Shown piece by piece: positions 17,935 to 26,070 of a stretch of DNA of 57,939 bases. Within the stretch, counting starts at the first letter, position 1. The number at the start of each line of letters is the position of its first letter. This stretch comes from an uncultured Bacteroidales bacterium. Lineage in GTDB: Bacteria; Bacteroidota; Bacteroidia; Bacteroidales; ML635J-15. The translations under genes and the position numbers were made by a program. The DNA lies in NCBI GenBank assembly GCA_937982115.1, contig CALJNE010000049.1, forward strand, positions 1 to 57,939. The letters run 5' to 3'. Under the pieces are notes generated by a model, which searched no databases, had not been told where the DNA came from, and was given only the letters and a program-made list of their open reading frames with translations.

Positions 17935-18821
17935 AATTTTATGAATTTTTGTGAGTGAATAATATTTGAAGTATAAACTTTTATTATGTAATTTCCTTTA
18001 TCTAAAGAGCTTATGTCAATACCATTTTCAAAGTGATTATCAAATTTAAAAATTTCTTTTCCTTGAATGTCAAAAATCTTAATTATATTAACGGAATTAA
18101 AATCTAATAAATCATTAAGATAAATTACATCTGATGCAGGATTTGGAAAAATTAAAAATTTTGTTTTATCATAAATATTTAATTCTGAAAATATTGGATA
18201 ATCCAGCTCAATTTTATCAACAATAAGAACACTCCCTGCAACCGGAGTATTGGGATTTGATGAAACAGCAATAATGTTTAAAATCTCCGGAGTAAATTCA
18301 TTTCTGTAAATAAGTTCGATTTCGAGTGGTGTAAATGAATTTTTTGGTTCAGAACCTTCAAAAAGTGCGGTTGCTACAGTATCAGGAATTTGAGTTCCAT
18401 CGTTTCTGAGCATCCACAATCCTATTCTGAAAAAGTCCCCTTGAGCAGGTGTATATTTATAATAAAGTTTAAGTTTTTCGGGTTTTAAATTAAAACTAAT
18501 TCCACCGGTGATACTTGTCTGTTGAGTAAAAAGATTGATATTGAACTCTCCTAATGTTATAAAACCCGGTGCTACAAATGTTAAAACTGTTTTTGAAGTG
18601 AGTTTTGCAGCATAATTTCCATCATAAGCATCATCAGTTCTTTCTGTTGTAATTTTGTTAATTGGAAAAACATTTGTCGTGGGATTTGCTGTATTCCATA
18701 CAACCGGATCTAAATGACCGGCAGAGTGCTGATACCATTCCTCGAAGCTATTATTCGGAATTGTTTGCCCGTAAAATATCCCGTAAATACAAATTAAATG
18801 TAGTAATAAAAATTTCTTCAT
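17931..18821 (-). CDS. PCMD-like secreted protein with T9SS type A sorting domain
   Basis: A 296-residue protein. It has a signal peptide (residues 1-18, ending GIFYGQ) and a PCMD-like domain (SFEEWYQH, LYYKYTPAQGDFFRIGLWML, FTPLEIELIYRNEFTPEI, GSVLIVDKIELDYP). It ends in a type A T9SS C-terminal domain (FLIFPNPASDVIYLNDL to IHSQKFIKL). It is the first gene of a three-gene operon with the lipoprotein paralog and a barrel protein. It is probably exported to the surface, while the paralog stays lipid-anchored. No exact TAnnTTTG box was found upstream. Confidence 0.8.
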   Translation of the reverse strand: MKKFLLLHLICIYGIFYGQTIPNNSFEEWYQHSAGHLDPVVWNTANPTTNVFPINKITTERTDDAYDGNYAAKLTSKTVLTFVAPGFITLGEFNINLFTQQTSITGGISFNLKPEKLKLYYKYTPAQGDFFRIGLWMLRNDGTQIPDTVATALFEGSEPKNSFTPLEIELIYRNEFTPEILNIIAVSSNPNTPVAGSVLIVDKIELDYPIFSELNIYDKTKFLIFPNPASDVIYLNDLLDFNSVNIIKIFDIQGKEIFKFDNHFENGIDISSLDKGNYIIKVYTSNIIHSQKFIKL

Positions 18822-18913
18822 AACATTTTTTTATTTCATAAACAATATTATATATATTTTGTTTAAAAAAATACTAAAATAATTAAACAATCAATGGTGT
18901 TTTATAAATCTAT

Positions 18914-20083
18914 CTATCTCAAATTTTTAAATCCATTTTCTATCTCAAAACTTATTCTTTCAAACACTTCCTCGAAAGATCCCATACCATTAATTTTAAC
19001 AACCCCATGAATTTCCTGATATTTTTTTATTACCGGAATAGTTTTGTTTTCATGGTCTTTTAGTCGTTGAACTATTTTTTCTATGCTGGTATCATAAGGC
19101 ATACATTCTTTAGTTTGGCTTCTTTTTACTAATCTCTGGATAAGTTCGAGAACTGGAACTTCGAGTTCGATGATTTTTGAAATTGAAGATCCGTGTTTTT
19201 TCAAAAGTCCGTCAAGAATATAGGATTGCACGAAAGTTCTTGGAAACCCTTTGAAAATATATCCTCTAACGCCTTTAGAGTTTTCAAGTTTCTTTTCGAT
19301 AAGAGGCACAACAATTTCATCCGGAACCAATAAGCCGTTTTCGTAAAGATTAAGAACTTTCTTTCCTATTTCTGTACCTTTTTTAATTTCTTCATCGAGC
19401 ATTGGCCCGGTAGCAATATATTCTAGTCCGTATTTTTTTGCGATGGCTTTACCTTGTGTTCCTCTGCCTGAGCCGGGATATCCGAAAAGTACAATATTAA
19501 GAAGTCGTTTGCTGAGTTCGGCCTGAATAATTTCTTTTATTTGTTGATGAACTTCTTCGATGCTTAGCATAGAGTTCACTTCTTTATAAAGTCCCTTTTC
19601 TTTGTAGAAAATCAAAACCGGTAAAGTTTTTTCGTAGTATTCTTTAAGTCTGTTTCTTATAACTTCTTCGTTGTCGTCGCTGCGTCCTGAAGTTTTTCCT
19701 CTATGCAATAATCTTCGTATAGATTCTTCCTCTGTTACATTTAAACTGATGAGGCAATTTAAAGATGTGTTCAATTTTATCATCAATCCCTCGAGAATGT
19801 AAGCCTGAATGTACGTTCGCGGGAAACCGTCAAATAAGAAGCCATTAGCATTGGGATTGTTGGTGATAGTTTTTTCAATTATCTGCACAATAATTTCATC
19901 CGGAACCAAGCCTCCGGAAGCAATTATGCTTTGGGCTTCCTTTCCAAGTTGAGTTTGTTCTTTGATTTCTTTTCTCAACAGATCACCGGTTGAAATGTAA
20001 AACAAATTGTATTCTTTTACCAAGAATTCCGATTGAGTTCCTTTTCCTGCTCCGGGAGGTCCGAACAAAGCAATGTTTAACAT
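18914..20083 (-). CDS. adk: tandem adenylate kinase fusion, second domain degenerate
   Basis: A 389-residue protein made of two adenylate kinase domains in line (about 1-192 and 193-389); a normal enzyme is ~190-215 residues. The first copy is intact: P-loop FGPPGAGKGTQ, STGDLLR, FDGFPRT, LID arginine region RGKTSGRSDDN, and NRLKEYYEKT. The second keeps the fold (GLEYIATGPMLDEEI, RGYIFKGFPRTFVQ, QRLKDHENKT) but has GYPGSGRGTQ, with the P-loop Lys changed to Arg. It also has KGFPRT for DGFPRT and no GRxDD LID signature. The first half should make ADP from ATP and AMP, and the second is probably non-catalytic. Last gene of the rluB-rbfA-permease operon. Confidence 0.92.
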   Translation of the reverse strand: MLNIALFGPPGAGKGTQSEFLVKEYNLFYISTGDLLRKEIKEQTQLGKEAQSIIASGGLVPDEIIVQIIEKTITNNPNANGFLFDGFPRTYIQAYILEGLMIKLNTSLNCLISLNVTEEESIRRLLHRGKTSGRSDDNEEVIRNRLKEYYEKTLPVLIFYKEKGLYKEVNSMLSIEEVHQQIKEIIQAELSKRLLNIVLFGYPGSGRGTQGKAIAKKYGLEYIATGPMLDEEIKKGTEIGKKVLNLYENGLLVPDEIVVPLIEKKLENSKGVRGYIFKGFPRTFVQSYILDGLLKKHGSSISKIIELEVPVLELIQRLVKRSQTKECMPYDTSIEKIVQRLKDHENKTIPVIKKYQEIHGVVKINGMGSFEEVFERISFEIENGFKNLR

Positions 20084-20096
20084 AGTATTTAGGGTT

Positions 20097-21329
20097 TTAG
20101 GTTTCTAAATTAGCATATTTTCTTGTGATATATCTTACAGGGAACCATGCAGCAAAAAGACCGATTATAATCACTGTAATAAATACATAAAACACATCAA
20201 CAGATTTCACCAGTACCGGATAATTTTCAATAATAAATGAACCTTCGTTTCCTAATTTTACCAAACCAAATTCCATTTGTAGCCAACAGATTAGCAATCC
20301 GAAAATTAATCCCATAATTGCTCCTGCTATTGAAATTAAAAGTCCTTCGTAGAAAAATATATTTCTTATTGTTTTAACATCTGTTCCCAAACTTCTGAAA
20401 ATATTTATATCTTCTTTTTTCTCAACTATCAGCATTGTGAGCGATCCAATTACGTTAAAAGAAGCAATTAAAAGAATAAAAACCAGAATCATGAATATTG
20501 CCCATTTTTCGGATTTCATGATTTTGTAGGCATATTCGTGTTGCATGTTCCTATCGAAAATTTTAAAATCGGGACCGAATATTTTTTTCAATTCTGAAAG
20601 GGCAATGGAGTTTTTTGTACCTTTTTTTAATTTAATTTCTATTGCAGAAACTTCATTTTCATATTCTAATAATCTTCGTGCTAAATTTATATCTATCAAA
20701 AAATATTTAGTGTCATATTCCTGTTGAATGGAAAAAATACCGGCATTATAAACCATTGCTTTGTTTATTGCGTCGGTTGCATCCAGAATATTTCCCCTTA
20801 ATTCTGCCTTACGACTTGGCACATAAATACTCACCGGACTTGCAGTTTGAACATCTAATCCTAAATTATATGCAATTCCCTGACCACAAACTGAGTAAAA
20901 TATATTTTCGTTTTTTAATAAAAATTCGCCTCGAACCAGCATTGAGTCAATTCCTGTTACTCGAGTGTAGTTTTCGTCAACACCTTTAATTGTTGCAACA
21001 ACTTGTTTTTGATTATATTCAATCATAGCATTTTCTTCGAGGCTAAGTGAGTAGTATTCAATAAAGCCTGTTTGATTTAAACTTTTGATAGTATTTTGAT
21101 CAATTGAAAAGTTTTTAGATTTTACAGATGTTACTTTTATGTCGGGGTCAAATGAATTATAAAGTTTTTTCAATAAGTAATCGAACCCGTTAAAAACAGA
21201 AAGTATTATTATCAGTGCAGCTGCACCTACAGATACACCGATAATAGAAATAAATGAAATTATATTAATCGCATTATGCGACTTTTTACTGAATAGATAT
21301 CTTTTTGCAATAAAAAACGAAAAATTCAA
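20097..21329 (-). CDS. LolC/LolE-like ABC transporter permease (FtsX family)
   Basis: A 410-residue inner-membrane permease of the lipoprotein-releasing type. It opens with FFIAKRYLFSKKSHNAINIISFISIIGVSVGAAAL (helix 1). A ~220-residue periplasmic MacB-like domain follows, then three C-terminal helices (FMILVFILLIASFNVIGSLTMLIV, FFYEGLLISIAGAIMGLIFGLL, VFYVFITVIIIGLFAAWFPVRY) with the family FRSLG motif. No LolD-type ATPase gene is in the window, so its ATPase must be encoded elsewhere. It sits 2 bases after rbfA and 13 before adk, in one operon. Confidence 0.87.
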   Translation of the reverse strand: MNFSFFIAKRYLFSKKSHNAINIISFISIIGVSVGAAALIIILSVFNGFDYLLKKLYNSFDPDIKVTSVKSKNFSIDQNTIKSLNQTGFIEYYSLSLEENAMIEYNQKQVVATIKGVDENYTRVTGIDSMLVRGEFLLKNENIFYSVCGQGIAYNLGLDVQTASPVSIYVPSRKAELRGNILDATDAINKAMVYNAGIFSIQQEYDTKYFLIDINLARRLLEYENEVSAIEIKLKKGTKNSIALSELKKIFGPDFKIFDRNMQHEYAYKIMKSEKWAIFMILVFILLIASFNVIGSLTMLIVEKKEDINIFRSLGTDVKTIRNIFFYEGLLISIAGAIMGLIFGLLICWLQMEFGLVKLGNEGSFIIENYPVLVKSVDVFYVFITVIIIGLFAAWFPVRYITRKYANLET

Positions 21330-21331
21330 AG

Positions 21332-21670
21332 CTATGATTTTAAAAGTTTATCAATTCTTTCGATGTAATCAAGAGAGTCGTCGAGATAAAAAATAAGTTC
21401 GGGAATTTTTCTAAGATTATTCTTTAAGGCCTGTCCGAGTTCGAAACGGATTTTTGATTTTACTTTATTAATCTCTTCAACGATTTTATCGGCATCATCT
21501 GAAGGAAAAATGCTTAGCCAAACTTTAGCTATACTTAAATCAGCAGTTACGGTAACATTTGTAACTGTTACCATACGACCTGGAACAAGCCCGTTGAATT
21601 TAATCATTATAATATTGGCTAATTCTTCTTTAATTTGTCCTGCAATTTGTATTTGTCTCTTGTTATTCAT
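21332..21670 (-). CDS. rbfA: ribosome-binding factor A
   Basis: A 112-residue KH-fold assembly factor that binds the 16S rRNA 5' region during 30S maturation and cold adaptation. Recognisable features are the opening RQIQIAGQIKEELANIIM, VTVTADLSIAKVWLSIFPSD and the closing IPELIFYLDDSLDYIERIDKLL. Length is standard. It lies between rluB and the permease, forming part of an rRNA-related operon. Confidence 0.95.
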   Translation of the reverse strand: MNNKRQIQIAGQIKEELANIIMIKFNGLVPGRMVTVTNVTVTADLSIAKVWLSIFPSDDADKIVEEINKVKSKIRFELGQALKNNLRKIPELIFYLDDSLDYIERIDKLLKS

Positions 21671-21682
21671 AATTCTAATATT

Positions 21683-22747
21683 TTATTCGTACATGCCTGT
21701 TTTTAATTTAACAATTTCACTTTGAGTAAGAAATCTCCATTTTCCTCTAGGTAGATTTAGTTTTGTTAATCCGGCATAATAAACTCTGTCGAGCTTTACA
21801 ACTTGATATCCCAGATGTTCCATCATTCTGCGAACAATTCTGTTTCTGCCAGAATGTATTTCGATTCCAATTTCAAATTTTGAATTACCAACATAACTTA
21901 TGGCGTCAACAGCTATCATGCCGTCTTCGAGCTCAATCCCGTTAAGTAATTCTTCCATGTGTTCGGGATGGAATGGCTTATCAAGAAAAACATGGTAAAT
22001 TTTCTTTTTGTTGTAGGAGGGATGTGTAAGTTTTTCGGCGAGTTCACCATCATTTGTAAGTAAAAGCAATCCGGTTGTATTTCTGTCTAATCGTCCAACG
22101 GGATAAACTCTTTCTTCGCAAGCTCCTTTTATTAAATCCATTACTGTACGTCTTCCTTCGGGATCATCGGTAGTAGTTACACAATCTTTGGGTTTATTTA
22201 AAAGGATATAAACTTTTTTTTCGGGGTTAACCTTCTCGTTATTAAATTTCACAACATCGCCGGGCATTACTTTTGTTCCAAGTTCGGTAACAACTTTTCC
22301 ATTAATTGTAACAAGTCCTGCAGAAATGAATTTGTCGGCTTCGCGGCGAGAACATATACCTGCATTTGCTAAATATTTATTTAATCTTTCACCTTCAGCT
22401 TTTTTAGGAGCTGAGGCTCCTGATTTTTTTTGTTTTCCTATTTTTTTGATCTTGGCTAGTCTGGTATCAATGCCCGACAACTCTTCACCTGATATTGTAT
22501 AATCGCCATCGTGCGATGTTTTCTTACCGACTTTTTGCGATGTTTTCTTTTTTATGTAATCAGGCTTTTCTGAGTATTTTGATGCTTTGTCGTATTTCTT
22601 TTTCTTAAAACCGGAATTATCCGGTTTTTTTAAAATATCTTCCAGGTCATCACCTTTGTTAGTCTTGTTTTTGGGTTTTTTCTGTTGATCTTTGTTCCTG
22701 AATTTGTCGGAACCACGGACTTGATTTTTACGGTTATCTCTCGACAT
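21683..22747 (-). CDS. rluB: 23S rRNA pseudouridine synthase, RluB/RsuA family
   Basis: A 354-residue RNA-modifying enzyme. The first ~115 residues are a Lys-rich, probably disordered extension. The S4 RNA-binding domain follows (ERLNKYLANAGICSRREADKFI), then the RsuA/RluB catalytic domain with the active Asp in YPVGRLDRNTTGLLLLTNDG and the later SGRNRIVRRMMEHLGY. A TTG start at 22765 would add six residues; the ATG at 22747 (MSRDNRKNQV) is chosen as the normal start. First gene of the rluB-rbfA-permease-adk operon, behind a TAnnTTTG box. Confidence 0.93.
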   Translation of the reverse strand: MSRDNRKNQVRGSDKFRNKDQQKKPKNKTNKGDDLEDILKKPDNSGFKKKKYDKASKYSEKPDYIKKKTSQKVGKKTSHDGDYTISGEELSGIDTRLAKIKKIGKQKKSGASAPKKAEGERLNKYLANAGICSRREADKFISAGLVTINGKVVTELGTKVMPGDVVKFNNEKVNPEKKVYILLNKPKDCVTTTDDPEGRRTVMDLIKGACEERVYPVGRLDRNTTGLLLLTNDGELAEKLTHPSYNKKKIYHVFLDKPFHPEHMEELLNGIELEDGMIAVDAISYVGNSKFEIGIEIHSGRNRIVRRMMEHLGYQVVKLDRVYYAGLTKLNLPRGKWRFLTQSEIVKLKTGMYE

Positions 22748-22778
22748 GATAAATTTGTTTTTCAAAATATATTAAACG

Positions 22779-22786
22779 CAAAATTA
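22779..22786 (-). promoter_or_regulatory. -7 promoter element of the rluB operon
   Basis: TAATTTTG on the minus strand, exact TAnnTTTG match, 31 bases upstream of the rluB ATG. Confidence 0.6.
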
Positions 22787-22860
22787 TTTAAAATGTTTCT
22801 TAATAAAACCTCTTAACTTACAAATTAACTAAATTTCTGCTAATTTTAGATAATAAAAAT

Positions 22861-22868
22861 TATTTTTG
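22861..22868 (+). promoter_or_regulatory. -7 promoter element of the AlbA_2 gene, implying a leaderless transcript
   Basis: TATTTTTG, exact TAnnTTTG match, with only four bases before the ATG at 22873. A start site a few bases after the box would put the 5' end of the mRNA at or next to the A of the ATG. Confidence 0.65.
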
Positions 22869-22872
22869 TAAC

Positions 22873-23826
22873 ATGAATTCATTGGTATTAAAAAAATACG
22901 AAGACATAATTTCTCTTGTTGAGAATAAAACAAAAATGCATTCCGAATTAATCTTTTTAAGCGGAAAAGATTTTTCGGAAGGCATGAAAAGTGTTTCTAA
23001 AATTGTAAAAATTTTAATTGCCATAGCTAATTCAGGCGGAGGAGAAGTATTTATTGGAATTTCCACAAAAAATAAAAGAGCCGATAAAATTGTTCCTGTA
23101 AGAAATTTCAATTTTACTGTTGATTGGTTGATGAATGAAATTCAATCAGAGGCAGATCCTAAAATTAAAGATTTATTTACTGATTATATTAGCATTGCCG
23201 GGAATGTCGAGGAAAAAATAATTTATTTTAGAATTCCTTTTGCAAATGGGCAACCCCACATGTATAGTGATTTCAGGTATTATAAATTTGAGAAATTAAA
23301 AGTTTTACCATTAGCGGAGAAAGAGGTTAGAATGCTTTACGGATTTAATCGCACAAGTGATATTGAATTACTGGGAATATATAATACAAACGGATTACCT
23401 GTTCTACAGTCCGGTAAATTTGCGGCAATGACTTTTTATCCGAAGGTTTTAATAAGAAATTCCGGGAATATTATTGAAAAGGATTACAAAGTTGAGATTT
23501 CATTTCCTGCAAATTTGTATGAAGAAAATTTTTTGCCTTTGCAATCTAATTTCATTCGCCACGATGGAAATTATGTTGTTTTTGGAATACCTAACAGATC
23601 ACCACTTTTTCAAAATGAAACTTCAACAATCATTGAAGCAAAACTCTCTGTGAATCAAAAAAATTATAGAGACTATGAAAATGGAGAGATACGCTTGATT
23701 TTATATTATGGCAGTGGTGTAAAAAAATATAATTTTAAGATTTGCGAAATTTTAACCTATAACGGTAAAAGCCTGCAAAAAAACGATTTCGCAGATTTGA
23801 ATCAACTACCGATTTTTAATGACTAA
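22873..23826 (+). CDS. AlbA_2/Schlafen-like domain protein
   Basis: A 317-residue protein. The N-terminal ~120 residues match the AlbA_2 (Schlafen-like, formerly divergent AAA_4) nucleic-acid-binding fold: an acidic SELIFLSGKDF followed by KILIAIANSGGGEVFIGI, with the GGG(x)hhIG(I/V) turn as the hallmark. The C-terminal 190 residues look beta-rich and match nothing I recognise. Such proteins are variously annotated as transcriptional regulators or ATP-binding proteins, so function is open. It stands alone, divergent from rluB. Its 3' end overlaps the convergent hydrolase gene by 11 bases. Confidence 0.7.
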   Translation: MNSLVLKKYEDIISLVENKTKMHSELIFLSGKDFSEGMKSVSKIVKILIAIANSGGGEVFIGISTKNKRADKIVPVRNFNFTVDWLMNEIQSEADPKIKDLFTDYISIAGNVEEKIIYFRIPFANGQPHMYSDFRYYKFEKLKVLPLAEKEVRMLYGFNRTSDIELLGIYNTNGLPVLQSGKFAAMTFYPKVLIRNSGNIIEKDYKVEISFPANLYEENFLPLQSNFIRHDGNYVVFGIPNRSPLFQNETSTIIEAKLSVNQKNYRDYENGEIRLILYYGSGVKKYNFKICEILTYNGKSLQKNDFADLNQLPIFND

Positions 23827-24457
23827 AAAACGGGTTGTATTTTATTTCGTCTTTAACTGTGGTATCTGGCCCGTGTCCGGGGAAGATAATTGTTTCGGGA
23901 GCTAAGGTGAATATTTTTCGTGTTACACTCGAAATTAGACTATCGTAACTACCTCCGGGTAAGTCAGTTCGTCCGATACTTTCCATAAAAATAGTGTCTC
24001 CTGAGAATAGCCATCCTTCTTCCGGAAAATAAAATCCAACGCTTCCGGGAGTGTGTCCGGGCAATGAAATAACTTTAAAATGAGTATCACCGAACTTTAG
24101 AATGTCGTTATCCTTGATGTTTTTATCAGGCATGGGAGGTTGTTCAATAACAAATCCGAACTTTTCGGCAAGCGGAATAGCTCCCTCTATTAAGTATTTG
24201 TCTTCGAAGCTCATTAGAATAGGTATCCTGTAATGCGATTCAAGATAATAATTCCCACAAACATGATCAAGATGCCCGTGAGTGTTCATGATGTATTTAG
24301 GGATAAGATGATTGTCGTTGATATAATCGTAAATCATTTTTATCTCTTTATGTGAATTAGCTGCTGCATCAATGATTACACATTCGTAAGAAGAATCGTA
24401 TAAAATGTAACAATTTACTTGAAAATCATTGAAAACAAAACGTTGATACTTTGTCAT
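23816..24457 (-). CDS. metallo-beta-lactamase-fold hydrolase (glyoxalase II-like)
   Basis: A 213-residue MBL-fold enzyme with the dinuclear metal motif in NTHGHLDHVCGNYY (HxHxDH). The later metal ligands are in ISLPGHTPGSVGFY and FSGDTIF, with the terminal FPGHGPDTTVKDE. This is the YcbL/glyoxalase II-like subgroup of thiolester or phosphoester hydrolases; the substrate is not determined. It follows the LpxL-type gene after 17 bases and is co-transcribed with it. Its 3' end overlaps that of the + strand AlbA_2 gene. Confidence 0.88.
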   Translation of the reverse strand: MTKYQRFVFNDFQVNCYILYDSSYECVIIDAAANSHKEIKMIYDYINDNHLIPKYIMNTHGHLDHVCGNYYLESHYRIPILMSFEDKYLIEGAIPLAEKFGFVIEQPPMPDKNIKDNDILKFGDTHFKVISLPGHTPGSVGFYFPEEGWLFSGDTIFMESIGRTDLPGGSYDSLISSVTRKIFTLAPETIIFPGHGPDTTVKDEIKYNPFFSH

Positions 24458-24474
24458 ATTTTTAAATTTTTAAT

Positions 24475-25344
24475 TTATTTTGAATGTTTCCATCTTCTAT
24501 GCGACCATAACCAGTATTCGGGAGCTTCGATAATGTCTCTTTCGAGATTATAGAAATATTTTTCTGTGATTTCTCCCGGTGCGATTGTGTCGAGTTGGAT
24601 TTTTAAGTCTTCAAATTTCATAATGTAATATCCTCGTTTGATTTTGGATATTTTTAGATACAACACCGGAAGTCCGATCTTTTTTGCGTAAGCTTCCGGT
24701 CCATGCAAGCAAGCAGTATCTTGATTAAGAAATTTTACCCAGATTGCCCTTTCGAGATTTGAGGGACTTTGATCTGCAGCCATTATAACTGCTACCGGGA
24801 TTTCAGGTTTGTTTTCAAAAATGCTTTTAGTTTCCTGTACTGCTATCATTTTCATTCCAAAACGACTTCTGCATTTTAGTCCGTACTTTTCGTTGCGTTT
24901 GTTGGTTAATGGCAGATACAATGAAATTGCCTGATGCATTATTGCCATATTGGTTGCAAGAATACCATATTCCCAGTTTCCGTAATGGCTTGCCAGACAA
25001 ATCACTGATTGCCCATTATTAAAATAACTGTTGGGAATTTCGATGTTTTCAATTTTGAATCTTTTTTCCAAACATGATTTGCTAATGGTCATTCCTTTAA
25101 TAGATTCAAATGTAATATCGCAAAGATGTCTGTAAAATTTCTTTTCGATTTTTTTTATTTCACTTTCTGTTTTTTCGGGAAAGCTTTTTCTTAAATTATT
25201 ATAAACTACCTCACGCCGATATTTTGCAACATAATACATTATAAAGAATGCAAAATCCGACATAAGATAAACTATTCTAAAAGGGCAGAATCTTAGAATA
25301 GCAACTAAAAATCTAAAAGCAATATATTCACCAAATTCTAACAT
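24475..25344 (-). CDS. lipid A biosynthesis acyltransferase (LpxL/HtrB family)
   Basis: A 289-residue inner-membrane-associated acyltransferase that transfers a secondary acyl chain to lipid A or a related lipid. An N-terminal hydrophobic anchor (LVAILRFCPFRIVYLMSDFAFFIMYYVA) precedes the catalytic H-x4-E motif in LASHYGNWEYG, near residue 140. Later blocks include AADQSPSNLERAIWVKFLNQ and the C-terminal APEYWLWSHRRWKHSK, a family signature (WxWxHRRWK). It lies divergent from the NlpC lipoprotein gene. Its own TAnnTTTG box sits 14 bases upstream. Confidence 0.92.
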   Translation of the reverse strand: MLEFGEYIAFRFLVAILRFCPFRIVYLMSDFAFFIMYYVAKYRREVVYNNLRKSFPEKTESEIKKIEKKFYRHLCDITFESIKGMTISKSCLEKRFKIENIEIPNSYFNNGQSVICLASHYGNWEYGILATNMAIMHQAISLYLPLTNKRNEKYGLKCRSRFGMKMIAVQETKSIFENKPEIPVAVIMAADQSPSNLERAIWVKFLNQDTACLHGPEAYAKKIGLPVLYLKISKIKRGYYIMKFEDLKIQLDTIAPGEITEKYFYNLERDIIEAPEYWLWSHRRWKHSK

Positions 25345-25358
25345 TTCCGAAAGCTATG

Positions 25359-25366
25359 CAAAAATA
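25359..25366 (-). promoter_or_regulatory. -7 promoter element of the LpxL-type gene
   Basis: TATTTTTG on the minus strand, exact TAnnTTTG match, 14 bases before the ATG at 25344. Confidence 0.65.
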
Positions 25367-25433
25367 TTTATTTTTCAACATTATTATATTAAAAAATTTA
25401 AAGAACTTAAAAAAAATCAAATCAAGGGATTTG

Positions 25434-25441
25434 TATTTTTG
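25434..25441 (+). promoter_or_regulatory. -7 promoter element of the first NlpC gene; decides the start
   Basis: TATTTTTG, exact TAnnTTTG match. It lies one base before an ATG (25443) and seven before the next in-frame ATG (25449). The longest ORF (from 25356) runs through this box, so its first 29 codons are not translated. Transcription would begin near 25446, favouring 25449 and a nearly leaderless message. Confidence 0.65.
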
Positions 25442-25448
25442 TATGACT

Positions 25449-26015
25449 ATGAAACGATTATTATTTTTAGTAAACTTAGTATTTTTATTTATTGTGTTTT
25501 TTGCCTGTTCGCGAAAAACTACTAATATTCAGTATGTTGTATATGACCCAAATGATTCTGGAATTGAGAATGAAAATAAAGTCCCTTCAAAAAATAAGGA
25601 ACAAAAAGTTTTAGAGTCTGTTGTTGATTTTTCAAAAACATTGATTGGTTCTCCTTATAAATACGGCGGAACAACACCTCAAGGATTCGATTGTTCGGGG
25701 TTTGTGCAATATGTTTTTGCTCAAAAAGGAATATCTATTCCAAGAATTCCAGTAGAGATGGCAAAAATTAGTGAAAGAGTAGAACTTAAAAATGTAAAAC
25801 CAGGAGATTTACTGTATTTTAAAGGTTCTGACAAAAATTCGGATGTAATAGGTCATGTTGCTTTAGTAATAGAAAATAATAACGGTAAAATTAAAATGAT
25901 TCATGCCACTACATCAAAAGGAGTAATTATCAATGATTTTGATGAATTTGATTATTGGAAAACAAGGTTTTTATTTGCTACTCGATTTCCATCAAATATA
26001 ATTTTGGAACAATAA
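25449..26015 (+). CDS. NlpC/P60 family lipoprotein (cell-wall peptidase)
   Basis: A 188-residue lipoprotein. The signal MKRLLFLVNLVFLFIVFFAC ends in a lipobox. The NlpC/P60 domain starts about residue 65: catalytic Cys in YGGTTPQGFDCSGFVQYVF, then the conserved PRIPVEMA, PGDLLYFKG and the His in IGHVALVI. It should cleave a peptide bond in the peptidoglycan stem, acting in the periplasm. It is followed by a second NlpC/P60 gene with its own promoter. The start is chosen from the promoter position; ATG 25443 is the alternative. Confidence 0.9.
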   Translation: MKRLLFLVNLVFLFIVFFACSRKTTNIQYVVYDPNDSGIENENKVPSKNKEQKVLESVVDFSKTLIGSPYKYGGTTPQGFDCSGFVQYVFAQKGISIPRIPVEMAKISERVELKNVKPGDLLYFKGSDKNSDVIGHVALVIENNNGKIKMIHATTSKGVIINDFDEFDYWKTRFLFATRFPSNIILEQ

Positions 26016-26041
26016 GTTTTTGGTCTTTTTAGGAAAATATT

Positions 26042-26049
26042 TATTTTTG
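26042..26049 (+). promoter_or_regulatory. -7 promoter element of the second NlpC gene; decides the start
   Basis: TATTTTTG, exact TAnnTTTG match, 21 bases before the ATG at 26071 and inside the longest open frame (from 26020). The upstream in-frame codons are therefore not translated from this promoter. Confidence 0.65.
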
Positions 26050-26070
26050 TTTGAATTTGAAAATTTTAAG

